Position numbers and translations under genes: made by a program
Part shown: one piece after another, positions 25,184-33,916 of the stretch
How the letters are laid out: each line of letters begins with the position of its first letter
Position numbering within the stretch: the stretch's first letter is position 1
The notes under the pieces: generated by a model
Database searches by the model: none
Seen by the model: the letters and a program-made list of their open reading frames with translations, nothing else
What the model was told of the DNA's origin: nothing
From: Microcystis aeruginosa W13-11
GTDB lineage: Bacteria; Cyanobacteriota; Cyanobacteriia; Cyanobacteriales; Microcystaceae
Length of the DNA: 45,155 nt
Direction: 5' to 3'
NCBI GenBank assembly: GCA_009995705.1
Contig: JAADBR010000017.1
Location: 1-45,155, forward strand

Positions 25184-25285
25184 TTCAACATTGTGCTTTT
25201 GTTGTGTAGCGGCGACAAAAGCAGCCAAACACAGGATATTGAAGCGGCGCAAGCTTATGGGAAGGAGCATCTAAGTCATGGGTAA
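25184..25285 (+). pseudogene. Second copy of the toxin C-terminal relic
   Basis: Reads FNIVLLLCSGDKSSQTQDIE then AAQAYGKEHLSHG and stops, collinear with 23250-23351 with several substitutions (W to G near the end). Both copies are cut at the same point by the palindromic repeat, so the truncation preceded the duplication. Confidence 0.75.
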
Positions 25286-25439
25286 ATACAGAACATTTGA
25301 CCAAGTTGAAGAAGAATACTACCGCGAACATCCAGAGGAAATTGACAGTTTTCTAACTGTTGTCTTTGAAGAATATGCCAAGGACAATGATACAGGTGCT
25401 TTATTGTCCGCCTTGTCAATGAGATGCACCCAAGTCTGA
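25278..25439 (+). pseudogene. Truncated duplicate of the antidote gene
   Basis: The first 46 codons match the antidote gene at 23344, then homology ends after GALLSAL (about 25413) and the frame stops at 25439 with SMRCTQV. The HTH is missing, so no functional antitoxin results. 25440-25652 has no gene; it should contain the promoter of the patatin gene. Confidence 0.85.
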
Positions 25440-25652
25440 TGGCTTGCCGCTAATTACTTCCCGATTCTCCGGCTGATTACCTAGAAAATTCCCTGAAAAC
25501 TCGCTCCTTTTCTAGAAGTGATGGCAAAATCTACCGAGCAGCTCTGTGAAAATTCAGAAAAATTTCTTATATTTTTGGATCTGATTCTATATTTTCAGTT
25601 AACCTTAAATTAAAAGCCTAGAACTTAGATAGAAGCCATTCAAAGGATATTT

Positions 25653-26750
25653 ATGAAAGCCAAAATTGCGATCGCTTGTCAGGGAGGTGGTAGTCAAACT
25701 GCTTTTACTGCCGGTGCCTTGAAAGCCTTATTTGACAATCAAGTACAAGATTACTTTAATATTGTCAGTCTCAGTGGTACTTCCGGCGGCGCTATCTGTG
25801 CCTTTTTTATCTGGTATGCTCTCGAAAAAGGTGATAGCGTCGTTTGGAAAAGAATGATTGATTTTTGGGAAGATAATAGCGCTCAAACTCCCCAAGAACA
25901 ACTATTTAATGACTCAGCCATTAAAACCCTAGAATTGGCAAGCAAAGGATTAATTCCCCAGTATAATCTCAGTCCTTCCTCTCCGATTACTAAAACCTTA
26001 TTTTCCATAGCTACCCACGGTTTACGCAGTCGCTTTACCAACTTTGATCAGTTACTAAGAGCCCATATTGATTTCTCGGAATTAGCCACTTGGGGAGCTA
26101 AACCAGAACCACCAATTTTATTAATGGGGGCCTGTAATGTCCTGACAGGAAAATTAAGTAAATTTAACTCGCGCCAGGAAGCGGTTAAAATTGAACATAT
26201 CCTAGCTTCTGCTTGTGTTCCTAACATTTTTCCTGCTGTCACCATTGAAACTATGGCCTACTGGGATGGACTATTTTCTGATAATCCCCCCATCCGTTCT
26301 TTAATTCGCCGTGAATTTGTTGGAATCGAAAATATTCCCGATGAAATTTGGGTGATTAAAATTAATCCCACCTCTAGGGATAAGATTCCCGTGCAATCCG
26401 ATGACATTGCTGATCGCCGCAATGAATTAGAAGGCAATGTTTCCCTATTTCAAGGTCTCGATCAGATTGAGTTGATCAATCAATTATTTCTTAAAGGAGC
26501 CTTTAGAGAGGAATACCTGCGCGAGATTGGATTAACAGAACCATTGAAAATTCCTAAATCTTTCCCGGAAGATCCCGATCGAGATTACTATATTCCTATG
26601 ATCGAAATGTCGGCGGAATTAGCCAATAGTCTCAACTATGAAAGTAAACTTGATCGCTCTCCTGCCAATATCCAGCGTCTGATCGCTGACGGGGAAAAAC
26701 AGGGAAAACAGTTTCTAGAACATCGACTAAAAGCTATGGGTTTAAGATAG
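25653..26750 (+). CDS. Patatin-like phospholipase
   Basis: A 365-aa serine acyl-hydrolase predicted to cleave fatty acids from membrane lipids. The oxyanion motif CQGGGSQTAFTAGAL is at about 9-23, the nucleophile elbow SLSGTSGGAICAFF (G-T-S-G-G) near 41-54, and the catalytic Asp in YWDGLFSDNPP near 207-217, so the Ser-Asp dyad is intact. There is no signal peptide. AAAGGA lies upstream of the ATG. Its TAG stop is the first base of a MITE-family end (TAGGGTTTGCTG), so the original C-terminus may have been slightly different. Confidence 0.9.
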   Translation: MKAKIAIACQGGGSQTAFTAGALKALFDNQVQDYFNIVSLSGTSGGAICAFFIWYALEKGDSVVWKRMIDFWEDNSAQTPQEQLFNDSAIKTLELASKGLIPQYNLSPSSPITKTLFSIATHGLRSRFTNFDQLLRAHIDFSELATWGAKPEPPILLMGACNVLTGKLSKFNSRQEAVKIEHILASACVPNIFPAVTIETMAYWDGLFSDNPPIRSLIRREFVGIENIPDEIWVIKINPTSRDKIPVQSDDIADRRNELEGNVSLFQGLDQIELINQLFLKGAFREEYLREIGLTEPLKIPKSFPEDPDRDYYIPMIEMSAELANSLNYESKLDRSPANIQRLIADGEKQGKQFLEHRLKAMGLR

Positions 26751-26868
26751 GGTTTGCTGAAAAAGTTTTCCCCAGTGGCGGTGATAAGTAGCTAGATACA
26801 ATTAATTATACATATCTAACTACCTTTTGCCTTTCCTAACCAATAAGTTAATTTTGTCCTATTACTTA
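26748..26868 (-). repeat. MITE end plus inverted 56-bp repeat
   Basis: GGGTTTGCTGAAAAAGTTTT begins at 26750, preceded by TA. After about 60 bp, 26813-26868 is the reverse complement of 18763-18818. The two loci share both parts but in a different arrangement, so this is a compound dispersed element. It fills the gap between the patatin gene and the lipoprotein genes. Confidence 0.75.
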
Positions 26869-26872
26869 ATAA

Positions 26873-27391
26873 TCACTGATTTTCATTGACTAATACCCGT
26901 CCGGATAGATCGTAAATCATAATATCCCATTGCCCATTTTTTGCCGCTTCAAAAGCCACTTTAGAACCGTCGGCACTGATGATCGGATTGCGTACTTCCG
27001 CGAGCAGATCGGGAGCAATTTCCCTTCTCTGTTGAGTTTGTCGATCATACAGATAAATCGCCGTTTTTCCCTGACGACTAGCAGTAAAAACGATATAACG
27101 ACCATCTTCACTAATGGAAGGACTAGCAGCGATCTGATCGAGAGAATTTAGGCCGGGTAAAGGCAGTAAACGGCGATCGATAGCATCAAAAAGATAGATA
27201 GCTTGGGAACCATTGCGATCGGAGGCAAAAACGAGATAGCGAGAGGCAAGATAGGGAGTTAATTCACTAGCAGCACTATTTAAACTTCTCCCCCCTCGAT
27301 CGAAAGGAAAAGACAGTAAACTGGGATAACCCGCACATCCAGTTAGCAAACTAATTACAGCAACAAGACTAATAGAAAAATAACGTTTCAC
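26873..27391 (-). CDS. TolB-like beta-propeller lipoprotein (172 aa)
   Basis: The N-terminus MKRYFSISLVAVISLLTGCA is a lipoprotein signal with lipobox LLTGC, so the protein is probably membrane-anchored in the periplasm. Three PD40/TolB-type blades follow: RYLVFASDRNGSQAIYLFD, RYIVFTASRQGKTAIYLYD and SKVAFEAAKNGQWDIMIYD. Three blades are too few to close a propeller alone. The start overlaps the stop of the next upstream gene (27388-27391), which encodes a sister protein, so the two may combine into one propeller. Function unknown. Confidence 0.8.
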   Translation of the reverse strand: MKRYFSISLVAVISLLTGCAGYPSLLSFPFDRGGRSLNSAASELTPYLASRYLVFASDRNGSQAIYLFDAIDRRLLPLPGLNSLDQIAASPSISEDGRYIVFTASRQGKTAIYLYDRQTQQRREIAPDLLAEVRNPIISADGSKVAFEAAKNGQWDIMIYDLSGRVLVNENQ

Positions 27392-27924
27392 GGTTTGGGA
27401 CTTTCAACGGGACTGCCATCGGGAAGATCTAACTCGATATTCGGACCGCGATCGAGAACCTCCACATCCCATTGTCCCCGACGAGCGGATTCAAAGACAA
27501 GATAACGACCATCGGGACTAAGACGGGGATTTCGCAACCAACCGCGATAATTTTGACTCAATAACTCAGAACGAGCGGTAATGCGATCATATAAAGCGAT
27601 GACGGGACGACCTTCAATAATCACCACATAAGCCAGATAACGCCCCGTTTGGCTTAAACTAGGGCTATCGGTGATTTCTTGACCAGTATATAATCCCTCT
27701 AGGGCCTGGTATTGTTTTGTCTGCAAATCATACAGCAGTATCTGATTACTACCGCGACGATTAGATAGCAAAGCAAGCCAACGACCATCACCGCTCAGGG
27801 CAGGTTTTTCATCATTATAGCGACTATTGAGGGTTCCTGTGGATAAACCGGGGTTATTGAGATTACAACCGCCTATAACCCCTAAAAACAAGCAGATAAA
27901 CAGGAAAAAGGGAGCTTTGGTCAT
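27388..27924 (-). CDS. TolB-like beta-propeller lipoprotein (178 aa)
   Basis: Paralogue of the downstream gene: MTKAPFFLFICLFLGVIGGC is a lipoprotein signal with lipobox VIGGC, followed by blades RWLALLSNRRGSNQILLYD, RYLAYVVIIEGRPVIALYD and RYLVFESARRGQWDVEVLD. The two genes overlap by 4 bp (ATGA) and lie 12 bp after ycf66, forming a three-gene minus-strand unit. Equal architecture suggests a tandem duplication. Confidence 0.8.
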   Translation of the reverse strand: MTKAPFFLFICLFLGVIGGCNLNNPGLSTGTLNSRYNDEKPALSGDGRWLALLSNRRGSNQILLYDLQTKQYQALEGLYTGQEITDSPSLSQTGRYLAYVVIIEGRPVIALYDRITARSELLSQNYRGWLRNPRLSPDGRYLVFESARRGQWDVEVLDRGPNIELDLPDGSPVESPKP

Positions 27925-27936
27925 CGGACCTACTCC

Positions 27937-28758
27937 TTAATAATCAAACCTAGTCGGATGATCATTACTCGACTCCCGTTCACTATTATCCGGTCTCTGC
28001 CAATCTTCTCGATCGCTCCTATCCCTAGGATCGATCGGTTGATAATCGACGTATTCCCCTTTAAATGGCGGATCATCCTCAATTATTGGGCGAGGACGAC
28101 GTTTTTGGCTAGTGCGGGGCGGTTTACTGCTCGTCTCTTCACTAGCGGGACGACGACGGGGACGGGAACTGGTTTCTTCCCAATCATCACCGCTACGGCG
28201 CTGATCATAAACATCTCGATCGCTAGTGGGGGAACTATTGCGGGGAGGACGATTACTGGTTTTGCGACTGCTAGTATCTGCTGGCCGACGGGTGCGGGTG
28301 CTGCGGGGTTCCTCGTCCTGATAACTAGAAGTAGAAGTGCGGGAAGAGCGAGGATCATCGTAACCGCGTAAACGGGGATTATCTTCGTAACGTTCCTCCG
28401 GTTCGTAGGTGTCGAGGGGTTCCAATTCGGCCCGATATTCCCGACTCACAGGACGTTCATCCACAAAAGACGTGCCGCGGCGGGCCTGTTCCGTGGTTAA
28501 ACCCCGTAATTTTACCGTCTCGAAGGCAAAAAACACCGCTGCCCCAGTCAGCAAAAATTGTCCAAATTGCAAAATCGGATCCAGTCGCCACCCTTGAAAA
28601 AGTAGAATTAAACCGCACAGTAACCCAACGGCGGCAAAAAATATATCATGATCGCGGGAAAGTTCCGGCCGCACCGAGCGCAGGAAGTATAACCCGGCTC
28701 CGGCCACTGCCAGAAAAATTCCTAAGATACTGGCCGAATTCAGCCCAAAATTGACCAT
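27937..28758 (-). CDS. ycf66: Ycf66 family protein
   Basis: A 273-aa protein beginning MVNFGLNSASILGIFLAVAG with about three N-terminal hydrophobic helices (8-26, 39-57, 65-83), the Ycf66 domain conserved in cyanobacteria and some plastids; function unknown. Residues 105-273 are highly charged and low in complexity (runs of R, S, D, E, P such as RSTRTRRPADTSSRKTSNRP), probably a disordered cytosolic tail. It heads a unit with the two TolB-like lipoprotein genes. Long frames on the other strand here arise from the tail's biased codons. Confidence 0.85.
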   Translation of the reverse strand: MVNFGLNSASILGIFLAVAGAGLYFLRSVRPELSRDHDIFFAAVGLLCGLILLFQGWRLDPILQFGQFLLTGAAVFFAFETVKLRGLTTEQARRGTSFVDERPVSREYRAELEPLDTYEPEERYEDNPRLRGYDDPRSSRTSTSSYQDEEPRSTRTRRPADTSSRKTSNRPPRNSSPTSDRDVYDQRRSGDDWEETSSRPRRRPASEETSSKPPRTSQKRRPRPIIEDDPPFKGEYVDYQPIDPRDRSDREDWQRPDNSERESSNDHPTRFDY

Positions 28759-28940
28759 CTTTATCTCCCTTCTCGGTGCTTAAATTTAAGAATCGAGTCT
28801 TTATCTCTAGCCGTCAGCTTTCAGAAGCAATCCTGCTGTTTTTAACTCTAGGCATCGAGCTATATTCTAACCCCAAAGTCTAGCAATATATTAACCACCC
28901 TCGTTCACACAACCATTGTTGGGAGAGTGCGGAGATTTTA

Positions 28941-28993
28941 TCAGTGATCAGTGAACAGTAATCAGCTACTGAAAACTCACATCTGATCACTGA
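28941..28993. repeat. Inverted repeat TCAGTGATCAG
   Basis: TCAGTGATCAG at 28941-28951 is exactly inverted as CTGATCACTGA at 28983-28993, with further TCAG/CTGA units between. It belongs to the CAGTTATCAG-like intergenic repeats of this window. The remainder of 28759-29174 holds no gene. Confidence 0.65.
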
Positions 28994-29174
28994 AAAGGCT
29001 GACGGCTGAGATTTTAACAAAATCTTTAGAAGTTGCCTATTGACAGTATTGACTAAATGTGATGAACGAGTTTCGGGCATTTTAACCTGATTTCTCGATC
29101 GCTTTTCTGCGATCGCTATCGTTGGAAAGTTAATTGATGCACATCATGGTTAATTTGTCAAGTGCCTAAGTCCT

Positions 29175-29268
29175 AATCTTAATAAGATTCGGACAGAAAT
29201 TTTTCTGTCATATCATAAAATTAACTTAACCCAGCCAAGGGGGAATTAGCATAGAATATGATTATAAT
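29175..29268 (+). promoter_or_regulatory. Porin promoter region with two palindromes
   Basis: Two adjacent palindromes, AATCTTA-A-TAAGATT (29175-29189) and GACAGAAA-TT-TTTCTGTC (29192-29209), lie 54-88 bp upstream of a -10 TATAAT (29263-29268), 72 bp before the porin ATG. No convincing -35 is seen, so an activator may be needed. They do not fit the Fur-box consensus; the binding protein is unknown. Confidence 0.5.
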
Positions 29269-29340
29269 TCAGGCTGAACACATAGTCTGTTTGTATTCGT
29301 AGTCCATTCAATCCATAGAATAAGGTGTGAGGATTGACCC

Positions 29341-31020
29341 ATGTCAAAACTATTCAAGAATATAGCAAAGGTAACTCCTTTAGTATTAGGTGCTTCCGTG
29401 GCGGCTGCTGGCAGCGCAGTGGCTCAAACTATGCCGGGGACACCTCAACTTAAAATTGATCCGGCTGCGCAACAACAACTCGATCGCATTCAGAGTGCCC
29501 AAAATAGTCAGCAGATTAATACGAGTGTCTATCAAGGTTCCATGTCTCAGGTGACTAGCGTTAACCAACTGCGGGACGTATCTCCCACCGCTTGGGCCTA
29601 CGAAGCCTTAAGAAGCCTTGTGGAACGTTACGGTTGTATCGTTGGTTTTCCTGACCGTACCTTCCGCGGTGATCGCGCCACCACTCGTTGGGAATTTGCC
29701 GCCGGTTTAAACGCTTGTTTGAACGTTATGGAGCGTTTAATTCAAGATGGTGTGGGCGTACTTAGAGAAGATATCGATAAGTTAAAACGTCTTGTCGCTG
29801 AATTTGAAAGCGAACTAGCGGCTTTAGGGGCCAGAGTAGATAACCTAGAACAGCGCGTTTCTTTCCTAGAAAATAATCAATTTTCTACCACCACCAAACT
29901 CAGAGGTGAGGTAATCTTCAGTGTCGCCGATAGCTTCGGTGGTCAGGCTCCCCTTAGAAATACCAACGGTACGGTGACTAGAGGCAGCAATCAAGATCAG
30001 ACCCAAACAGCATTTAATAACCGGGTTCGTCTCAACTTTGAAACCAGCTTCACTGGTAAGGATTTGTTAAGAACCCGTTTACAGGCAGGTAACTTTAACA
30101 ATACCTTCAATCAAAGCGGTCCAACGAGAACCAACATGACCCGTCTAGCCTACGACAATGGTCGGGACAACGATGTAACCATCGATGACTTGTTCTACCG
30201 CGCTCCCATCGCCACTCCCTTCGGTAACATCACAATCTGGGTTGGTGCTAACGGCCTCGACCAGGACGACGTTTTCGACACCGCAAACCCCTTCCTCGAA
30301 AGTAGCGGTGCGGGTGCTTTATCTCGCGGCCAACGCTACAATAACATCGTCTTCCGCGGCCCTTCTAATGCGGGTGCAGCGGTGAGATTTAAGATCGGGG
30401 ATGTTTTCCAAGTTACAGGGGCTTATCTAGCCGGCAATGCTGGCAATCCCAATGAAGGAAACGGTTTATTTAACGGCTCCTACAGTGCTGGCGCGCAAGT
30501 AGGTTTCTCCTTCATCAAATTTGCCAATATTAACTTCGTTTACGTTCGCAGTTATCAAACCGCCGATGATATTCGTTCCGGTTTATTCGGTAACGTCAGC
30601 AGCCCTCTCACGGAACGTCCCTTCGGTAACGTTCCCACTGTAGCTGACCGTTTCGGTCTTCAAGCGAGCGCCCAGGTTATCCCTGGAGTCTTAAATCTAG
30701 CGGCATGGGGGGGTTATGCCAATGCCTCGGCCACGGGAGTTAATGATGCGATCGGAGACAATAACACTGGTATCTGGTCTTGGAACCTGAATCTTTCCGT
30801 CCTCGACCTCTTTGCCGAAGGTGCGGCCTTCTCTTTAGGTGGTGGTCAAGTACCCCGTTCCGATAAAGAAAGCAGCACCGCTTACATGGTAGAAGCCCAG
30901 TATCGGTTCCCAGTCACCAAAAACATCCTGATTACCCCCGGTGCCTATGCGGTCTTCAACGCTAACAACGAAGGTAACGCCATTTTGGTGGGTGTCATCC
31001 GGACAACTTTCCGTTTCTAA
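29341..31020 (+). CDS. SLH-OprB outer-membrane porin (iron uptake porin type)
   Basis: A 559-aa outer-membrane protein. Residues 1-28 are a signal peptide (cleavage after AVA or AQ). About 75-120 is an S-layer homology domain (VNQLRDVSPTAWAYEALRSL, GFPDRTFRGDRATTRWEF) that binds peptidoglycan-linked polymer. About 130-178 is a heptad coiled coil (LREDIDKLKRLVAEFESELA ... LEQRVSFLEN). From about 183 to 559 a beta-barrel of the OprB family ends in the typical aromatic TTFRF. This is the standard cyanobacterial porin layout, and members are implicated in iron and other solute uptake. Codon use is richer in C and G than in neighbours, as in highly expressed genes. Confidence 0.93.
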   Translation: MSKLFKNIAKVTPLVLGASVAAAGSAVAQTMPGTPQLKIDPAAQQQLDRIQSAQNSQQINTSVYQGSMSQVTSVNQLRDVSPTAWAYEALRSLVERYGCIVGFPDRTFRGDRATTRWEFAAGLNACLNVMERLIQDGVGVLREDIDKLKRLVAEFESELAALGARVDNLEQRVSFLENNQFSTTTKLRGEVIFSVADSFGGQAPLRNTNGTVTRGSNQDQTQTAFNNRVRLNFETSFTGKDLLRTRLQAGNFNNTFNQSGPTRTNMTRLAYDNGRDNDVTIDDLFYRAPIATPFGNITIWVGANGLDQDDVFDTANPFLESSGAGALSRGQRYNNIVFRGPSNAGAAVRFKIGDVFQVTGAYLAGNAGNPNEGNGLFNGSYSAGAQVGFSFIKFANINFVYVRSYQTADDIRSGLFGNVSSPLTERPFGNVPTVADRFGLQASAQVIPGVLNLAAWGGYANASATGVNDAIGDNNTGIWSWNLNLSVLDLFAEGAAFSLGGGQVPRSDKESSTAYMVEAQYRFPVTKNILITPGAYAVFNANNEGNAILVGVIRTTFRF

Positions 31021-31044
31021 GCTGAGCTGACGGACTTGAAAAAG

Positions 31045-31075
31045 CGGTGGGATTTGTAGATCTCACCGTTTTTTT
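31045..31075 (+). terminator. Rho-independent terminator of the porin gene
   Basis: CGGTGGGAT and ATCTCACCG (31045-31053, 31060-31068) pair with one G-T wobble, followed by TTTTTTT. It begins 25 bp after the porin stop. Confidence 0.9.
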
Positions 31076-31171
31076 GCTTTTAACTTTTCACTGGATATAA
31101 CCATTCATGAGAAGATGGGCGAAGCGTCCCAAACGCTGCTATATTTACTTCGCCTATTTAGTTGCTTATCT

Positions 31172-32947
31172 ATGCACTCTCTGTCTTTCCCCCGTCGCAC
31201 TAAAATTGTGGCCACGATTGGCCCAGCCTCGCAAAATAAGGAAACATTACGTCAGATGATCAAAGCGGGGGCGACGACATTTAGATTAAACTTTTCCCAT
31301 GGCGATCACGATTACCATCGTCACACCATTAACTTGATCCGTCAGTTAGCCTTTGAACTCAATCAACCGATTGGCATCCTTCAGGATCTACAGGGGCCGA
31401 AAATTCGTTTAGGTAAATTTGCCTGTGGGTCGATTACCCTGAAACCGGGGGAACCCTTTATTCTTACTTCTAGGGATGTGGAATGTAATCAGGAAATCAG
31501 TTCCATTAGCTATCCCTCTCTGGCCCAAGAAGTCCCAGAAGGTTCGAGAATTCTTCTCGATGATGGTAAAGTCGAAATGCGGGTGGAATCGGTGGATCGC
31601 CTGAAAGGTGATCTTTCCTGTCGTGTGGTGGTTGGGGGTGTTTTATCCAGTAATAAAGGGGTAAATTTTCCCAACGTTTATCTGTCGGTAAAAGCTTTAA
31701 CCGATAAGGACAAAAAAGATTTAATGTTCGGACTGCTGTGGGATATGGATTGGATCGCCCTTAGTTTTGTGCGTAATCCCCAGGATATCCTCGAAATTAA
31801 AGAATTAATCGCCAGTGCAGGTAAGTCTATCCCCGTGATCGCTAAAATTGAAAAACACGAAGCGATCGAGGAAATGGAGGCAATTTTATCCCTCTGTGAT
31901 GGTGTGATGGTGGCTAGGGGAGATTTAGGAGTAGAATTACCGGCCGAAGACGTGCCAATCCTGCAAAAACGCCTGATTAACACCGCTAATCAGCTAGGAA
32001 TCCCGATTATTACCGCCACTCAAATGCTTGACAGTATGGCCAGTAATCCTCGTCCCACCCGCGCCGAGGTTTCGGACGTGGCTAATGCGATTTTAGATGG
32101 CACTGATGCGGTTATGCTTTCCAATGAAACGGCTGTGGGTCATTATCCCATCGAAGCGGTGGCAACCATGGCCCGCATTGCCGAAAGGATCGAACGGGAA
32201 CAGATCAATAGTGCCGCTCGCTCTAACAATAAACAATCAATTCCTAACGCTATTTCCTCGGCAGTCAGTCAAATTGCCGAACAATTGGGGGCAGCGGCAA
32301 TTATTACCCTGACAAAAACTGGCTCTACTGCCCGTAATGTCTCCCGATTTCGCCCTAAAACCCCGATTTTAGCCGTTACCCCCCATAGGGAAGTGGCACA
32401 GCAGCTACAGCTAGTTTGGGGCGTAAAACCGATGTTATTGCTCGATTTACCCTCCACTAGCCAAACTTTTCAAGTGGCGATGAATCTTGCCCAGGAAAAT
32501 AACCTCCTAGCGGATGGTGATTTAGTGGTGATGACGGCGGGAACTCTGCAAGGGGTGGCCGGTTCCACGGATTTAATTAAAGTGGAAGTGGTAAAATCCC
32601 TTTTGGGCAAGGGTACGGGTATCGGCCAGGGGGTGGCTAGGGGCAGGGCGCGAGTGGCCCATAATGCCCGAGAAGTGGGTAGTTTTAGTAGTGGCGAGAT
32701 TTTAGTCGTCCCCACCACCAGCGCCGAATATGTGGATATGATGCGGAAAGCTGGCGGAATTATTACTGAAGATACCGCCATGAATAATCACGCCGCTACT
32801 ATCGGTTTAAAATTGGGTATTCCTGTTATTGTCGGGGTTAAAGATGCCACGAAAATTATCCGCGAAGGGGTGATCATTAGTCTCGATGCTCAACGGGGTT
32901 TAATTTATTCTGGTATTGGCAATGGCGCCGCAACTATGAAAAACTGA
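31172..32947 (+). CDS. pyk: Pyruvate kinase with C-terminal PEP-utiliser domain
   Basis: Converts phosphoenolpyruvate and ADP to pyruvate and ATP. From the ATG at 31172 the protein is 591 aa: MHSLSFPRRTKIVATIGPAS, RLNFSHG, LQDLQGPKIRLG, the active-site block VIAKIEKHEAIEEMEAI with VMVARGDLGVE, and TATQMLDSM. After about residue 480 comes an extra PEP-utilising swivel-type domain (GEILVVPTTSAEYVDMMRKA, GGIITEDTAMNNHAA) as in many cyanobacterial and Bacillus enzymes. An upstream in-frame start at 31115 adds 19 residues without family support. Confidence 0.96.
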   Translation: MHSLSFPRRTKIVATIGPASQNKETLRQMIKAGATTFRLNFSHGDHDYHRHTINLIRQLAFELNQPIGILQDLQGPKIRLGKFACGSITLKPGEPFILTSRDVECNQEISSISYPSLAQEVPEGSRILLDDGKVEMRVESVDRLKGDLSCRVVVGGVLSSNKGVNFPNVYLSVKALTDKDKKDLMFGLLWDMDWIALSFVRNPQDILEIKELIASAGKSIPVIAKIEKHEAIEEMEAILSLCDGVMVARGDLGVELPAEDVPILQKRLINTANQLGIPIITATQMLDSMASNPRPTRAEVSDVANAILDGTDAVMLSNETAVGHYPIEAVATMARIAERIEREQINSAARSNNKQSIPNAISSAVSQIAEQLGAAAIITLTKTGSTARNVSRFRPKTPILAVTPHREVAQQLQLVWGVKPMLLLDLPSTSQTFQVAMNLAQENNLLADGDLVVMTAGTLQGVAGSTDLIKVEVVKSLLGKGTGIGQGVARGRARVAHNAREVGSFSSGEILVVPTTSAEYVDMMRKAGGIITEDTAMNNHAATIGLKLGIPVIVGVKDATKIIREGVIISLDAQRGLIYSGIGNGAATMKN

Positions 32948-32973
32948 GTCGGTTATCAGTATTCTCCGAGTCA

Positions 32974-33001
32974 GGAGACAGAAGACAGAAGACAGGAGAC
33001 A
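32974..33001 (+). repeat. Heptamer tandem repeat GRAGACA x4
   Basis: GGAGACA, GAAGACA, GAAGACA, GGAGACA in tandem between pyk and cpcE, again a 7-bp period. Confidence 0.8.
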
Positions 33002-33048
33002 GGTTTTATATATTCTCCCCATCCCCCCACACCCATTTTCAATTGTCT

Positions 33049-33861
33049 ATGAGCGATTCTTACTCTGCTGCCGTCGATAATCCGGCCTATACTGTTGAAC
33101 AAGCGATCGCTAATATCCAGCAAAGAGAAGACCTAGGAGCGCGTTATTATGCCGCTTGGTGGTTGGGTAGATTTCGTGTGCGTCAACCGGAGGCGATTTC
33201 GGCCTTAATTGCCGCTTTGGAGGACGCAAGCGATCGCACTCCCGACGGCGGTTATCCCCTACGACGGAACGCCGCCAGTGCTTTAGGGAAATTGGATGAT
33301 CTCAGTTGTGTTCCCGCTTTGATTGCCTGTCTCGACTGCGAAGATTATTATGTGCGCGAATCGGCTGCCCAAGCATTGGCAATGCTTCAGGATCAAAGAG
33401 CGATCGCCCCTTTAAAGAAACTATTAGAGGGTGGCATCGAAGTGGCTGTTTTAGTGGCGGGAAAACCCCATTTAGTCCAACCCTACGAAGCGATTATCGA
33501 GGCATTAGGAACCCTGCAAGCGACGGCAGCGATTCCTCTGATCGAACCGTTTTTACAGCATTTCGTCGAAAAAGTGCGTTATGCGGCTGCCCGCGCCCTC
33601 TATCAACTCACAGCTAACCCCCACTATGGCGATATTCTGATTAAGGCCTTGCAAGGGGAAGAATTACAGCTGCGTCGTTCTGCTTTAATGGATTTAGGCG
33701 CTACGGGTTATCTGCCGGCCGCTCCTGCGATCGCTAATACTTTGGCGGAAAATAGTCTGAAACTGGTTGCTCTCAAGGAACTTTTAGAAAACCATCTGAA
33801 AACCAGTTCTAGTCACGAAAATATCTCCGAAATTCTCACTTTAATGGATGGTTTATTGTAA
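33049..33861 (+). CDS. cpcE: Phycocyanin alpha-subunit phycocyanobilin lyase subunit CpcE
   Basis: With CpcF it forms the E/F-type lyase that attaches phycocyanobilin to Cys84 of phycocyanin alpha (CpcA). The 270-aa protein is an array of HEAT/PBS-lyase repeats (ARYYAAWWLGRFRVRQPEAI, YPLRRNAASALGKLDDLSCV, YYVRESAAQALAMLQDQRAI, VRYAAARALYQLT, LQLRRSALMDLGATGYLPAA). The PAYTVEQAIANIQQ start and PYEAIIEALGTLQ segment match Synechocystis CpcE. I use the ATG at 33049. cpcF is not adjacent but 3.2 kb downstream, beyond DUF29 and RM system 2. Confidence 0.93.
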   Translation: MSDSYSAAVDNPAYTVEQAIANIQQREDLGARYYAAWWLGRFRVRQPEAISALIAALEDASDRTPDGGYPLRRNAASALGKLDDLSCVPALIACLDCEDYYVRESAAQALAMLQDQRAIAPLKKLLEGGIEVAVLVAGKPHLVQPYEAIIEALGTLQATAAIPLIEPFLQHFVEKVRYAAARALYQLTANPHYGDILIKALQGEELQLRRSALMDLGATGYLPAAPAIANTLAENSLKLVALKELLENHLKTSSSHENISEILTLMDGLL

Positions 33862-33916
33862 TTAATCATTGGTTATTTTTTATCTAAATTCAAACGGATA
33901 AAATCCAGAGGTTTTT

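Noticed and set aside
27958..28371. 137-codon forward frame opposite ycf66
   Set aside because: A shadow of the low-complexity charged tail of Ycf66; Ile/Thr/Gly repetition and no ribosome binding site.
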